A stretch of 64,000 nucleotides of DNA. Origin: Paenibacillus sp. FSL R5-0912. GTDB taxonomy: Bacteria > Bacillota > Bacilli > Paenibacillales > Paenibacillaceae. The stretch is taken from NCBI RefSeq assembly GCF_000758605.1, contig NZ_CP009282.1:4836001-4900000 (forward strand), given 5' to 3'. The translations under genes were made by a program, and so were the position numbers. Each line of letters starts with the position of its first letter. The stretch's first letter is position 1. Under the pieces are notes generated by a model. The model was not told the origin of the DNA. It did no database searches and saw only the letters and a list, made by a program, of their open reading frames with translations. This document shows positions 9,486-17,756 of the stretch, piece after piece.

Positions 9486-11120
9486 TTAGAACAAGAATCT
9501 GTGGGCCAGGCGCTCAATCCGGGACAGCAGCTCCGGCACATGAAACGGCTTAATCACATAATCGTCCGCCCCCAGCTGCAGGGCATGGATAATATCGCGC
9601 TGATTATTGCGGCCTGTCAGCATAATCACCAGGATGTTCACTTCAGGATAGCTGCTGCGGATCTTCTCCAGAACCTCAAGACCGTCGAGGCCGGGCATCA
9701 CCCCGTCCAGCAGAATAATGTACTTCTCCTCCGGAACATACCAGTCCGATTTCAGAAAAAGCTCGCCGTCGGCATAACTGTTCACTTTCATTCCACCGAT
9801 ATTCCCCGGCTCCCAGGAGGCGAAATTGCCTGTAATAATTCTGCGGATCAGCGGATCATCATCAACAATAATTACATTGAGTACCGTTTCCCTCTGGCCC
9901 GTTGACAGTCCTTCGCTGTACAAGGTTGTCTGGTTGCGTCCGCTATACTTACTGGAATACAAGGCCTGGTCTGCCTCGTCAATTAGTTTATCGGTATCCT
10001 GCTGCCGTTCGCTTATCTCTGTAATGCCGCAGGAGAAGGTAACATGGAAGCTTTCCCGTTTGGCACAGAATTCCCTGGAGGCGAATTTCCCCTGAATCCG
10101 TTCAATGACAAGCAGTGCTGAGTCCGCAGAGGTATTTGGCATGAACAGGGCGAATTCCTCTCCCCCGTAGCGGCACAGTGTATCCTCCGTACGAATTGAA
10201 TCTCTGACCAGCTCCGAAAAAGTCTGCAGGACCTCGTCCCCCACAAGATGACCATACGTATCGTTGACATGCTTAAAGTAATCCAGATCCAGCAGCGCGA
10301 GCGAGAACGTCCGGCCCGTCCGTCTGAAGTCCGATGAGAGCAGCTTCAGGGTCTGATTGAAATATTTCCGGTTAAAAGCACCCGTCAGCTCATCTACAAT
10401 GATGGATTCCTGCCATTCTTTTTTCAGTTCAAACCGGTTCTTGATCAGCACCAGGAACAGGTCGATATCCACCGGCTTCCGGATGTAATCCATCACACCG
10501 AGCGAATAGGCATATTTCTGGACTTCCTTGGAGTGTTCACCGCTGATGATAATGATCGGAATCCGCTCTTTTTTGGCTTTGCCGATAATCTGATTGAGCA
10601 CATCAATCCCGCTGCGGTCCGGCAGCAGAATATCCAGCAGAATTAAATCCGGCTTGGTCTCATAAAAAATCTTAAGTCCGCGTTCAGCAGATAGGGCAAT
10701 GCTTACATAGTATGACTGCTTCTCCAGCGACTCGCGCAAAAAAGCCACCAGCTCCACATCATCGTCAATGACCAGAATTTCGTACTGATGGTGGGTGCTC
10801 CCATGGGACAACGCAATTCCCGGAATCTGGGGAGGCACTGCACCTGTACTTTCAGGCTCATCAAACAGCTCCAGCAGCGGATATAAATAATCCCCCCACT
10901 CGGCTTCCGTCCAGCTTCTATGGTTATCATCCGAGAAATAGAGCAGAGAGTTGCCGGAGAACGCCTCCACCGCGTCAAGGCCCACTGTACCGGAAGTCCC
11001 TTTTAAATTATGCAGAAAGCGATAGATATCTCTTTCCTCAACTGCCGGCTCCCGCGACCACTTCTGCAAGGTTTGTCTGGTGCGCTGTTCAACCAGCTCT
11101 TTATATTTTCTCGTTGTCAT
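9486..11120 (-). CDS. HPt-REC-GGEEF-REC diguanylate cyclase
   Basis: A 544-residue soluble signalling protein. An N-terminal HPt domain has the phospho-His motif LHNLKGTSG (His37). A first receiver follows (Asp163 in LLDILLPDRSG). The GGDEF domain has an intact active site GGEEF (319-323) and the product-inhibition I-site RTED (310-313) exactly five residues before it, so it should make c-di-GMP and be feedback-inhibited. A second receiver ends the protein (Asp472 in LLDGVMPGLDG). The start is ATG 11120 behind AAGGAG. It is the first gene of the operon with the bare receiver and the hybrid kinase. HPt plus two receivers in a cyclase is an uncommon architecture. Confidence 0.92.
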   Translation of the reverse strand: MTTRKYKELVEQRTRQTLQKWSREPAVEERDIYRFLHNLKGTSGTVGLDAVEAFSGNSLLYFSDDNHRSWTEAEWGDYLYPLLELFDEPESTGAVPPQIPGIALSHGSTHHQYEILVIDDDVELVAFLRESLEKQSYYVSIALSAERGLKIFYETKPDLILLDILLPDRSGIDVLNQIIGKAKKERIPIIIISGEHSKEVQKYAYSLGVMDYIRKPVDIDLFLVLIKNRFELKKEWQESIIVDELTGAFNRKYFNQTLKLLSSDFRRTGRTFSLALLDLDYFKHVNDTYGHLVGDEVLQTFSELVRDSIRTEDTLCRYGGEEFALFMPNTSADSALLVIERIQGKFASREFCAKRESFHVTFSCGITEISERQQDTDKLIDEADQALYSSKYSGRNQTTLYSEGLSTGQRETVLNVIIVDDDPLIRRIITGNFASWEPGNIGGMKVNSYADGELFLKSDWYVPEEKYIILLDGVMPGLDGLEVLEKIRSSYPEVNILVIMLTGRNNQRDIIHALQLGADDYVIKPFHVPELLSRIERLAHRFLF

Positions 11121-11367
11121 AATAGCTCCTTCAGTTCGTTCCTTCAAATCGATTGGTTCTTCAAAATTTTAATTAATCATATTTTTAAGACGGTGTCAAT
11201 TTTTATCTATTTTTGTCGAATTGCAAGCTCAAATCTCTAATCAGCCCTACAAAAAAAGCTTTGGTTGATAACCTTCTATTCATTTGACATAATAATTGAA
11301 ACCGTTCATTCCGTTAAAGCGGCAGTGGGCGGAGAAAACAGAGTAATCTAAAATAGGAGGCTTTCAA

Positions 11368-11637
11368 TTGAAGGGGATTATTACGGTACTGGGAAAAGAC
11401 AAAGTGGGAATTATTGCCAAAGTATGTACATACCTCGCAGAACACAATCTGAATATTCTGGATATTTCCCAGACGATTGTGCAGGACTATTTCAATATGA
11501 TGATGATTGTGGACATTTCTGCACCCTCTAAGTCCTTCGAGGAAATCGTAGAGGATCTGCAGCATGTCGGTGAGGACATCGGTGTGGAAATCAAGCTTCA
11601 GCATGAAGATATCTTCAATATTATGCACCGGATCTAG
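11368..11637 (+). CDS. ACT domain protein
   Basis: An 89-residue protein that is essentially one ACT domain (GIITVLGKDKVGIIAKVCTYLAEHNLNILDISQT), a small ligand-sensing fold that usually binds amino acids. It starts with TTG at 11368 behind AGGAGG with 7-nt spacing. Thirty bases downstream begins the UPF0210 gene. These two families are commonly adjacent in Firmicutes, so the ACT protein is probably the regulator or partner of that protein. The ligand is not known. The first residue pattern resembles the ACT part of GcvR-like proteins, but there is no second ACT domain. Confidence 0.88.
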   Translation: MKGIITVLGKDKVGIIAKVCTYLAEHNLNILDISQTIVQDYFNMMMIVDISAPSKSFEEIVEDLQHVGEDIGVEIKLQHEDIFNIMHRI

Positions 11638-11667
11638 CCGGGCGGCAAAGAGAGGAACAACCATACT

Positions 11668-13026
11668 ATGATCTCAATTGGAGAAGTGCAGGAAACCAAT
11701 AAAATGATCCGGGAAATGAACCTGGACGTGCGCACGATTACCATGGGCATCAGTCTGATGGACTGCGCGCATACGGATATGAAGATCTTTAACCGCAATG
11801 TATATGACAAAATTACCCGCTCCGCCGAGAAGCTCGTGAAGACCGGTGAGGATCTGGAGCGTCAATTCGGCGTGCCGATTGTGAACAAGCGTATTTCCGT
11901 AACTCCGATCTCAATCGCTGCCGGCGCTGTACATACCGATACTTATGTTCCTGTAGCACAGATTCTCGACAAGGCGGCCAAGGAGGTTGGCGTCAACTTT
12001 ATCGGCGGTTATTCCGCACTGGTTCAGAAAGGCTGCACCAAAGGTGACCGGATTCTGATCGACAGCATCCCGGAAGCGCTGGCGGTGACGGAACGCGTCT
12101 GCTCCTCCGTGAATGTCGGCTCCTCGCGCAGCGGCATCAACATGGACGCCGTGAAGCTGATGGGCGATATTATCATCCAGACTGCACAGCGCACCAAAGA
12201 CCGCGATTCCATCGGCTGCGCCAAGCTGGTCGTCTTCTGCAACGCCGTTGAAGATAATCCGTTCATGGCTGGAGCCTTCCACGGTGTCGGCGAACGGGAA
12301 TGTGTCATTAATGTTGGCGTCAGCGGTCCCGGCGTAATCAAGCGGGCGCTGGAAGAAGTGAAGGGACAGGACTTCGAAACGCTGTGCGAGACCATTAAGC
12401 GTACCGCCTTCAAGGTTACCCGCGTCGGGCAGCTCGTTGCCCAGGAAGCCTCCAAGCGGCTGAATGTGCCCTTCGGCATCATCGATCTGTCGCTGGCGCC
12501 TACACCTGAAATTGGCGACTCCATTGCCGAGATCTTCCAGGTCATGGGTCTTGAAGAAGCAGGAGCTCCCGGCACCACGGCTGCGCTGGCTATTCTTAAC
12601 GATAATGTCAAAAAAGGCGGGGTCATGGCCTCCTCCTATGTCGGCGGCTTAAGCGGCGCGTTCATCCCGGTCAGCGAAGACCACGGCATGATCCAGGCTG
12701 TTCAGCGCGGTGCACTGACGCTGGAGAAGCTCGAAGCAATGACTTGCGTGTGCTCCGTCGGCCTCGACATGATTGCCATTCCGGGCAGCACCAGCAAGGA
12801 GACCATCTCAGGTATCATCGCCGATGAAGCGGCGATCGGCATGGTCAACAACAAGACAACCGCAGTCCGCGTCATTCCGGTTATCGGCAAGGACGTCGGC
12901 GAAATGGTTGAGTTCGGCGGCCTGCTGGGTTATGCACCGGTCATGGCGGTCAACCCGTTCAATTGTGCAGGCTTCGTTAACCGCGGCGGACGTATTCCGG
13001 CGCCGATCCACAGCTTCAAGAACTAG
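11668..13026 (+). CDS. UPF0210 / DUF711 (PFL) family protein
   Basis: A 452-residue cytosolic protein of the PFL/DUF711 family, recognised by the family-wide segments [11 protein letters not shown] near the N-terminus, [26 protein letters not shown] and [16 protein letters not shown] at the C-terminus. The biochemical role is not established, although structural resemblance to glycyl-radical enzymes has been noted for the family. I see no glycyl-radical motif at the C-terminus. The ribosome binding site AGAGAGGAAC precedes the ATG. It forms a two-gene unit with the ACT protein and ends at a strong hairpin. Length is normal for the family and no defects are seen. Confidence 0.88.
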   Translation: MISIGEVQETNKMIREMNLDVRTITMGISLMDCAHTDMKIFNRNVYDKITRSAEKLVKTGEDLERQFGVPIVNKRISVTPISIAAGAVHTDTYVPVAQILDKAAKEVGVNFIGGYSALVQKGCTKGDRILIDSIPEALAVTERVCSSVNVGSSRSGINMDAVKLMGDIIIQTAQRTKDRDSIGCAKLVVFCNAVEDNPFMAGAFHGVGERECVINVGVSGPGVIKRALEEVKGQDFETLCETIKRTAFKVTRVGQLVAQEASKRLNVPFGIIDLSLAPTPEIGDSIAEIFQVMGLEEAGAPGTTAALAILNDNVKKGGVMASSYVGGLSGAFIPVSEDHGMIQAVQRGALTLEKLEAMTCVCSVGLDMIAIPGSTSKETISGIIADEAAIGMVNNKTTAVRVIPVIGKDVGEMVEFGGLLGYAPVMAVNPFNCAGFVNRGGRIPAPIHSFKN

Positions 13027-13077
13027 GACACCCTGATAGCGACAGGACGGCTGGTTGAGGACCGCCCTTAAGAACAT

Positions 13078-13120
13078 AAAGACCCGTTACTCTCCCGGCA
13101 GGGATTTGTAACGGGTCTTT
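13078..13120. terminator. Terminator hairpin between convergent units
   Basis: A perfect 13-bp stem (13078-13090 with 13108-13120), A-rich on one side and T-ending on the other, between the convergent UPF0210 and sigma factor genes. It can serve both directions. Confidence 0.75.
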
Positions 13121-13136
13121 GGGTTCTGCTCCGAGA

Positions 13137-14099
13137 TTAACTCCGCGGCGTCACCGGATGAACTGTAATATGGCTCATTTTGGCCGGGTCCATCATTAGG
13201 TAGATGTTCTGGATCTGCTCGCCGCTCCGGTCGGGAATCAGACAGATCACTCCTTTGATCTCACCCTGATGGGTGAAGATCAGGCCAGGCTCGCCATTGA
13301 CTATTCCATAGTGCTGCTCCCATTCCCGGAGATAATGCATCACCCTGCGTGAGGTCAGCAGCGCCAGCACGCCTTTGCGGCCGGTCATCGGCCGGAGAAT
13401 CGTATGCACTTCCTGTCCGCCACCGTCAGCAACCAGCACAGGATGTTCCCCCAGCAGCTTCAGCATGCTGCCGACATCATAAGAGGTGAACGCGGCAGTG
13501 AAGCTCCGCAGCAGATTCTCTTTGACGGCTCCGTAACCGGGAGAAGGGGAAGGCGATGTAGCCGCACGCTCCGCCTGCAGTGTGCGCTTCGCCCGGCTGA
13601 AGATTTGCCGGCAGTTGCTCTCCGTCTTGCCAACCATCCCGGCAATTTCCTCGTAGTCGTACTGGAATGCCTCACGCAGTACAAATACGGCCCGCTCCGT
13701 TGGCGCCAGACGTTCCAGCAGCACCAGAAAAGCATACGATAGGCTATCCTTCCGCTCTGCCTCCGCTTCCGGACCATCATACCCTGTGCTGACCGGCTCC
13801 GGCAGCCACTCTCCGATATAGGTCTCTCTCCGGCTGCGCGCAGAATTCAGCATATTCAGGCAACGGTTGGTGACGCCTTTGGCCACATAGGCTTTGATAT
13901 TCTGAATTCCGCTCCGGTCCCGGCGCTGAAGCTCTGCGAATGTATCCTGAACAGCATCCTCCGCATCCGCAACCACACCTAACATCCGGTAGGCAATGGA
14001 GAATGCATAGCCTTTATAGTGCTGATACAGCTCCTCCATACCTAAACTCTCCGCAGACGGACTCTCAACCTTCATGCCTTCATTATCCCGGATCTCCAC
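13137..14099 (-). CDS. ECF41-type RNA polymerase sigma factor
   Basis: A 320-residue extracytoplasmic-function sigma factor. Regions sigma-2 (about 21-85) and sigma-4 (about 118-175, with the helix EEIAGMVGKTESNCRQIFSRAK) are followed by a long SnoaL-like C-terminal extension. Two hallmarks of the ECF41 group are visible: WLPEP (98-102) in the linker and DGGG (225-228) in the extension. In this group the extension replaces an anti-sigma factor and controls activity. The start is GTG 14099, behind AAGGAGGGG at 6-nt spacing; the longer frame upstream overlaps the previous gene. The upstream gene encodes an AhpD-like protein, the classic ECF41 partner and target. Confidence 0.9.
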   Translation of the reverse strand: MEIRDNEGMKVESPSAESLGMEELYQHYKGYAFSIAYRMLGVVADAEDAVQDTFAELQRRDRSGIQNIKAYVAKGVTNRCLNMLNSARSRRETYIGEWLPEPVSTGYDGPEAEAERKDSLSYAFLVLLERLAPTERAVFVLREAFQYDYEEIAGMVGKTESNCRQIFSRAKRTLQAERAATSPSPSPGYGAVKENLLRSFTAAFTSYDVGSMLKLLGEHPVLVADGGGQEVHTILRPMTGRKGVLALLTSRRVMHYLREWEQHYGIVNGEPGLIFTHQGEIKGVICLIPDRSGEQIQNIYLMMDPAKMSHITVHPVTPRS

Positions 14100-14139
14100 G
14101 CGCTGCCCCTCCTTACCCTTAAGACTATCTATTTCAAAC

Positions 14140-14586
14140 TCAGCTGATACATCCGGGGAACATCCCCGTGGTAATTGCAATCCGGTTCCAGCTATTGATC
14201 GTATTGATCGCCATAATCCAGTCAACCATTTCCTCTTCGCTGAAATGCTCCAGTACCTTGAGATACAGCTCCTGCGGAACACCTGCCTGGCTAATCAGGG
14301 TTACATGCTCGGCGAATTCCAGCAGCACCCGTTCTTTATCAGTGAATATCGGCGCTTCACGCCAGACACTCAGCAGCAGAATATGATCAGCATAGTTGCC
14401 CAGCTTCATCAGATCCTTGGCATGCATATCCAGACAGAACGCACAGCCGTTGATTTGGGAGACACGTATTTTGACCAGCTCATACAGTACCTTATCCTTG
14501 CTGCGGCTTCCTGCATGCTGCTCCAGTGTCATCATTGCCCGGAAAGCCGGCGCGTTAACCTCACGATAATTCATTCTCAGACTCAT
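14140..14586 (-). CDS. Carboxymuconolactone decarboxylase / AhpD-like protein
   Basis: A 148-residue protein of the AhpD-like fold with the redox pair in NGCAFCLDMH (CxxC followed by His), typical of the alkylhydroperoxidase-type members. It probably reduces peroxides or a related oxidised substrate. It starts at ATG 14586 behind GGAGG. It is the first gene of a unit with the ECF41 sigma factor 40 nt downstream, and a promoter with the ECF41 signature lies 37-63 nt upstream. The sigma factor therefore probably drives this gene and itself. The substrate is unknown. Confidence 0.9.
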   Translation of the reverse strand: MSLRMNYREVNAPAFRAMMTLEQHAGSRSKDKVLYELVKIRVSQINGCAFCLDMHAKDLMKLGNYADHILLLSVWREAPIFTDKERVLLEFAEHVTLISQAGVPQELYLKVLEHFSEEEMVDWIMAINTINSWNRIAITTGMFPGCIS

Positions 14587-14622
14587 GTCCAATCGCCTCC
14601 ATTCGTGTTCTACATTACTGTA

Positions 14623-14649
14623 GACAAGATGGGGCTGTGGTTTGTGACA
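14623..14649 (-). promoter_or_regulatory. ECF41-type promoter
   Basis: On the minus strand TGTCACA (14643-14649) is followed after exactly 16 nt by TGTC (14623-14626). The published ECF41 target motif, as I recall it, is TGTCACA-N16-CGTC, so this matches in ten of eleven positions and in spacing. It lies just upstream of the AhpD-like gene. Confidence 0.7.
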
Positions 14650-14735
14650 GGATATAGACAAATTTATTAACTCGGATTTCTAAACACCTCTCCGCTGTTT
14701 AAGCGGGAAAATTCCATAAAGTGATTTAGTTCGTT

Positions 14736-16190
14736 TTAAGCGTTCAATCTCTTAGCCCTGCGGGACGAGAACAGCCGCCAGCCGGTCAGCAGCGCCGATA
14801 ACAGGCAAATGCTGGACGAGGTCATGAAGACCACATGCATCCCTGAGAGGAAAATGTCCGGGCGTCCTTCGATTAGTCCGGTCACCCGGTAGCCTGCCCT
14901 GCTGCTCATCACGTTGAATAGTATGGACGTAGCAACAGTGATTCCCACGACCATCCCTACATTGCGGACCAGTGAATTCACACTGCCTGCGGAGCCAAGC
15001 TGGGTGCGCGGCACGGTCGACATCACCAGTGAATTATTCGGCGAGCCGAATAAACCGCTGCCGATTCCGAGCATGGCAATCCATACGCCGACCAGCAGTA
15101 CCGGACTGCCTTCATGCAGCCTGGCCAGCCCGAACTGGGCAATGACCATAACAATCAGCCCGGCAAAGGTCAGCAGCTCTGAACCAATCTTATCGGACAA
15201 CGCCCCGCTAAGCGGCGCGACAATGACCATGGATATCGGAAAGAGCATCAGCAGGAAGCCGGCACTGAAGGGCGACATATTCAGCATATTCTGTGCATAG
15301 AACGGCGCGATAATGTTGAAACAGAAGTTGGAGACAAACACCAGAAAAGCACAGAAAATACTCAGCGAGAACAGCGGATTCTTAAACAGCGACAGCTGAA
15401 GCAGCGGCTGCTTGCGGCGCAGCTCCACCATCAGAAATGCTATAAGGGTTATAGCAGCCGCTATCAGGGAGGCTAGAATCCGGTTATCCCTATATCCAAG
15501 CTGCTGGCCAAGCAGCAGACCGGCGAATAAAGTAACAATAAAGACAGCAAACAGCAGGCTGCCGGGAAGATCGATTCTGGACTTCACCCGGACTAGATCC
15601 TTCGGCAGCACCTTCCACCCGAGCACAATCGCAATCAGTCCAATCGGAACATTTACCCAGAAAATATATTCCCAGCCCATAGTGGAAACTATGATTCCCC
15701 CGAGACTTGGTCCGGCTATACTGCCCAGTGACACGAAGGTCCCGATCAGTCCCAATGCCTTGCCGCGTTCGGTGGACGGGAAAATATCCGTAACAATCCC
15801 CTGGCTGTTCGCCATAGTCATCGAAGCGCCGATCGCCTGAACCACACGCGCCGCAATCAGCAGCGGCAGACTGTGGCTTAGACCGCAGAGCAGGGAGCCG
15901 GCGGTGAATATAATCATGCCTAACTTAAAAATCCTGATCTTCCCGGCAATATCGCCAAGCTTCCCGAAGAATAGGATGACAGTGCAGATGACCATCAAAT
16001 ATCCGGTAGTCACCCATTCTACTTGAGCAACCGGCAGCTGCAGTTCCTTCACCAGCACCGGCAGCGCAATATTCACAATACTTCCGTCCAGCGTAGACAT
16101 AAATGTAAATAAATTCAGGACGATCAGAATAATCCAGCGTTTCTTCTGAATCACTGCATCCTCCTGGTATGTAGCACTTATACTGCTCAT
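14736..16190 (-). CDS. DHA2-family MFS multidrug efflux transporter
   Basis: A 484-residue polytopic protein with many hydrophobic segments, typical of the 14-helix DHA2 (EmrB/QacA-like) drug:H+ antiporters. Family motifs include STLDGSIVNIALP in helix 1, the loop motif GKLGDIAGKIRIFKLG and the helix-5 antiporter motif GPSLGGIIV. The start is ATG 16190 behind AGAGGTG. It is divergent from a MarR regulator across a 174-nt region that contains two operator-like inverted repeats, so the pump is probably repressed by that regulator and induced by its ligand. Drug specificity cannot be read from sequence. Confidence 0.9.
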   Translation of the reverse strand: MSSISATYQEDAVIQKKRWIILIVLNLFTFMSTLDGSIVNIALPVLVKELQLPVAQVEWVTTGYLMVICTVILFFGKLGDIAGKIRIFKLGMIIFTAGSLLCGLSHSLPLLIAARVVQAIGASMTMANSQGIVTDIFPSTERGKALGLIGTFVSLGSIAGPSLGGIIVSTMGWEYIFWVNVPIGLIAIVLGWKVLPKDLVRVKSRIDLPGSLLFAVFIVTLFAGLLLGQQLGYRDNRILASLIAAAITLIAFLMVELRRKQPLLQLSLFKNPLFSLSIFCAFLVFVSNFCFNIIAPFYAQNMLNMSPFSAGFLLMLFPISMVIVAPLSGALSDKIGSELLTFAGLIVMVIAQFGLARLHEGSPVLLVGVWIAMLGIGSGLFGSPNNSLVMSTVPRTQLGSAGSVNSLVRNVGMVVGITVATSILFNVMSSRAGYRVTGLIEGRPDIFLSGMHVVFMTSSSICLLSALLTGWRLFSSRRAKRLNA

Positions 16191-16224
16191 TTGCAAACAC
16201 CTCTTGCGTCATATTGAACAACTA

Positions 16225-16238
16225 GTTGCATGCGCAAC
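16225..16238. promoter_or_regulatory. MarR operator 1 (GTTGC-N4-GCAAC)
   Basis: Inverted repeat GTTGC-ATGC-GCAAC, between the divergent pump and MarR genes and 35 nt upstream of the pump start. Identical arms recur at 16270-16283. Confidence 0.7.
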
Positions 16239-16269
16239 AAAACAGCCAATCCCAGTGTACTGCAAATTA

Positions 16270-16283
16270 GTTGCACACGCAAC
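16270..16283. promoter_or_regulatory. MarR operator 2 (GTTGC-N4-GCAAC)
   Basis: Inverted repeat GTTGC-ACAC-GCAAC. Its arms are the same as those of operator 1, the centres are 45 bp apart, and the flanking TA before the left arm is also shared. Confidence 0.7.
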
Positions 16284-16364
16284 CATATTGTTGTAGTATT
16301 TGAGGCAGACGGTATTCAGAGGTATCCAGAACGCCGTCATTATCCCCTGAAGAGGTGTCCGTCA

Positions 16365-16808
16365 GTGACTTCAAACAAAGAACCGATCGGCAAGCTGATC
16401 TCCCATCTGCACCGCCAGAATCAAAAAATTCTGGCCAAAGAGCTGTTGCCCTATGGTATCGGCAGCGGTGGGCAGCATAGCTTCCTTAAGCTGATTCTGA
16501 GCCACCCGGGGATCACACAGGATCAGATGACCAGTGAAATAAAATGTGATAAAGCCACCACCGCCCGCTCCGTGAAACATCTGGAGGCCTCGGGATATAT
16601 CGAACGCCGGACTGATCCCAAGGACCGCCGCTCCTCCCTGCTGTACCCGACGGCCAAAGCGCTCGAATTCGCCCCGGTATTCCAGTCGCTGTTAGATGAT
16701 TTCAACCGCAAGCTGTCTGCAGATCTAACCGGGGAAGAAATCGACACTCTGATTACTTTGCTCCATAAGGTCACGCGGAATTCAGACCTGCTGAACGGGC
16801 AGAATTGA
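16365..16808 (+). CDS. MarR-family transcriptional regulator
   Basis: A 147-residue winged-helix repressor: an N-terminal dimerisation helix (LISHLHRQNQKILAKELLPYG), the recognition region GITQDQMTSEIKCDKATTARSVKHLEASGYIERR, and the wing motif TDPKDRRSSLLYPT. Start chosen at GTG 16365, 7 nt after AGAGGTG; the frame is open further upstream but runs through the operator region. It is divergent from the DHA2 pump and very probably controls both that gene and itself through the twin operators. A strong terminator follows at 16879. Confidence 0.88.
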   Translation: MTSNKEPIGKLISHLHRQNQKILAKELLPYGIGSGGQHSFLKLILSHPGITQDQMTSEIKCDKATTARSVKHLEASGYIERRTDPKDRRSSLLYPTAKALEFAPVFQSLLDDFNRKLSADLTGEEIDTLITLLHKVTRNSDLLNGQN

Positions 16809-16878
16809 CAGCAGCTTCTCCAGCGGCTGTGCAAGTTATCCAGCTCAGGTTATATAGGATGTTATAATCCGTGAAACA

Positions 16879-16926
16879 CAGCAGAGCAGCGGTTCTCCCG
16901 TCTTCCAGGGAGCCGCTGCTCTGCTG
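16879..16926. terminator. Strong hairpin terminator between convergent genes
   Basis: A perfect 14-bp stem (16879-16892 with 16913-16926) between the convergent MarR and DUF1796 genes. Confidence 0.75.
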
Positions 16927-16956
16927 TTCGCTTATATTATAGTCTGCTTATAATCC

Positions 16957-17601
16957 CTACAGCAGATATATACCGTCCAGAATATGATCCCAGCTCTCCG
17001 CATCCCCCGCACGGTTCGGAATTGCCAGAGACGCAATACCGGGCAGCGGCCAGTCACGGTCGAGCACGGACTCCAGTCCATCGACACCGTTTACAATCAG
17101 AATATGGAAATCCCCGCCGGTTAAGGTGCGCAGCACGGTCTGAAGCTCACAGGCTTCCTCATACGTACTGCCCCAGCGGATGAACAGCGCCTTCCGGCTC
17201 ATCTGCAGGGTGTCCAGCAGGCGCTGGGATCGCATATTGATTTTTTGCTTGAAATCCGGGTAGACGTGGCTCCACTCCAGCCCCTCCAGCACCGGAAAGT
17301 CATGCACTGAAATTACATTATAATGAAAGTCCTTCACGAAATAGGATTTGACCGGCTGGACGACTTCATTGTCCACAAACACATCATTGCCATCGATCAC
17401 ACCCATATTCGGGAGCTCCATATCCCCCGAGAAACGCTGGCCCAGCAGCCGGTTCACATCCGTAAGCGATAACGACACCACCCAGTCCAGCGGCGATGAA
17501 AATACCCGGAGGCCTCTGTGGCGCAAATGGGCTGCAGGCTCGCATGAGCTTCCCAGACTGACAATGCAATCATATCCTCCCCTGATTTCCTCAAATTTCA
17601 T
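16957..17601 (-). CDS. DUF1796 papain-like cysteine peptidase-type protein
   Basis: A 214-residue protein with the N-terminal hallmark YDCIVSLGSSCEPAAHLRHRGL and the following SSPLDWVVS, typical of DUF1796, a family predicted to have a papain-like peptidase fold. The Cys in GSSCEPA would be the nucleophile; a His and an Asp/Asn partner are plausible in the ISVHDFP and VNGVDG regions but are not proven. No signal peptide is seen. The start ATG follows AGAGGTGAGCGCGG. It is a single gene without an obvious functional neighbour. In other organisms the family sits near cell-surface glycan genes, but none is adjacent here. Confidence 0.75.
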   Translation of the reverse strand: MKFEEIRGGYDCIVSLGSSCEPAAHLRHRGLRVFSSPLDWVVSLSLTDVNRLLGQRFSGDMELPNMGVIDGNDVFVDNEVVQPVKSYFVKDFHYNVISVHDFPVLEGLEWSHVYPDFKQKINMRSQRLLDTLQMSRKALFIRWGSTYEEACELQTVLRTLTGGDFHILIVNGVDGLESVLDRDWPLPGIASLAIPNRAGDAESWDHILDGIYLL

Positions 17602-17680
17602 CCGCGCTCACCTCTCACCCTTATTTCTATATTAAATGCCGCCGGTGATTGAAATGTTTGGATCATAGATGAGGAATGTT

Positions 17681-17709
17681 TTGCAGAGTCTGGTGAAACA
17701 GGTTAGAAT
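17681..17709 (+). promoter_or_regulatory. SigA-type promoter of ybaK
   Basis: TTGCAG (17681-17686), 17-nt spacer, TAGAAT (17704-17709), placed 47 nt before the start codon. Five of six -10 bases and four of six -35 bases match consensus. Confidence 0.6.
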
Positions 17710-17756
17710 GTAACCCAATATGAAAACCATGTAATTTCAGAAAGGATGTCAAGATC

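Noticed and set aside
11284-11312. TTGACA upstream of the ACT gene as a SigA promoter
   Set aside because: The -35 is perfect, but nothing resembling a -10 stands at 16-18 nt, so it is not listed as a promoter.
14690-14722. Small hairpin downstream of the DHA2 pump as a terminator
   Set aside because: The stem is only about five pairs and there is no T run on the minus strand.
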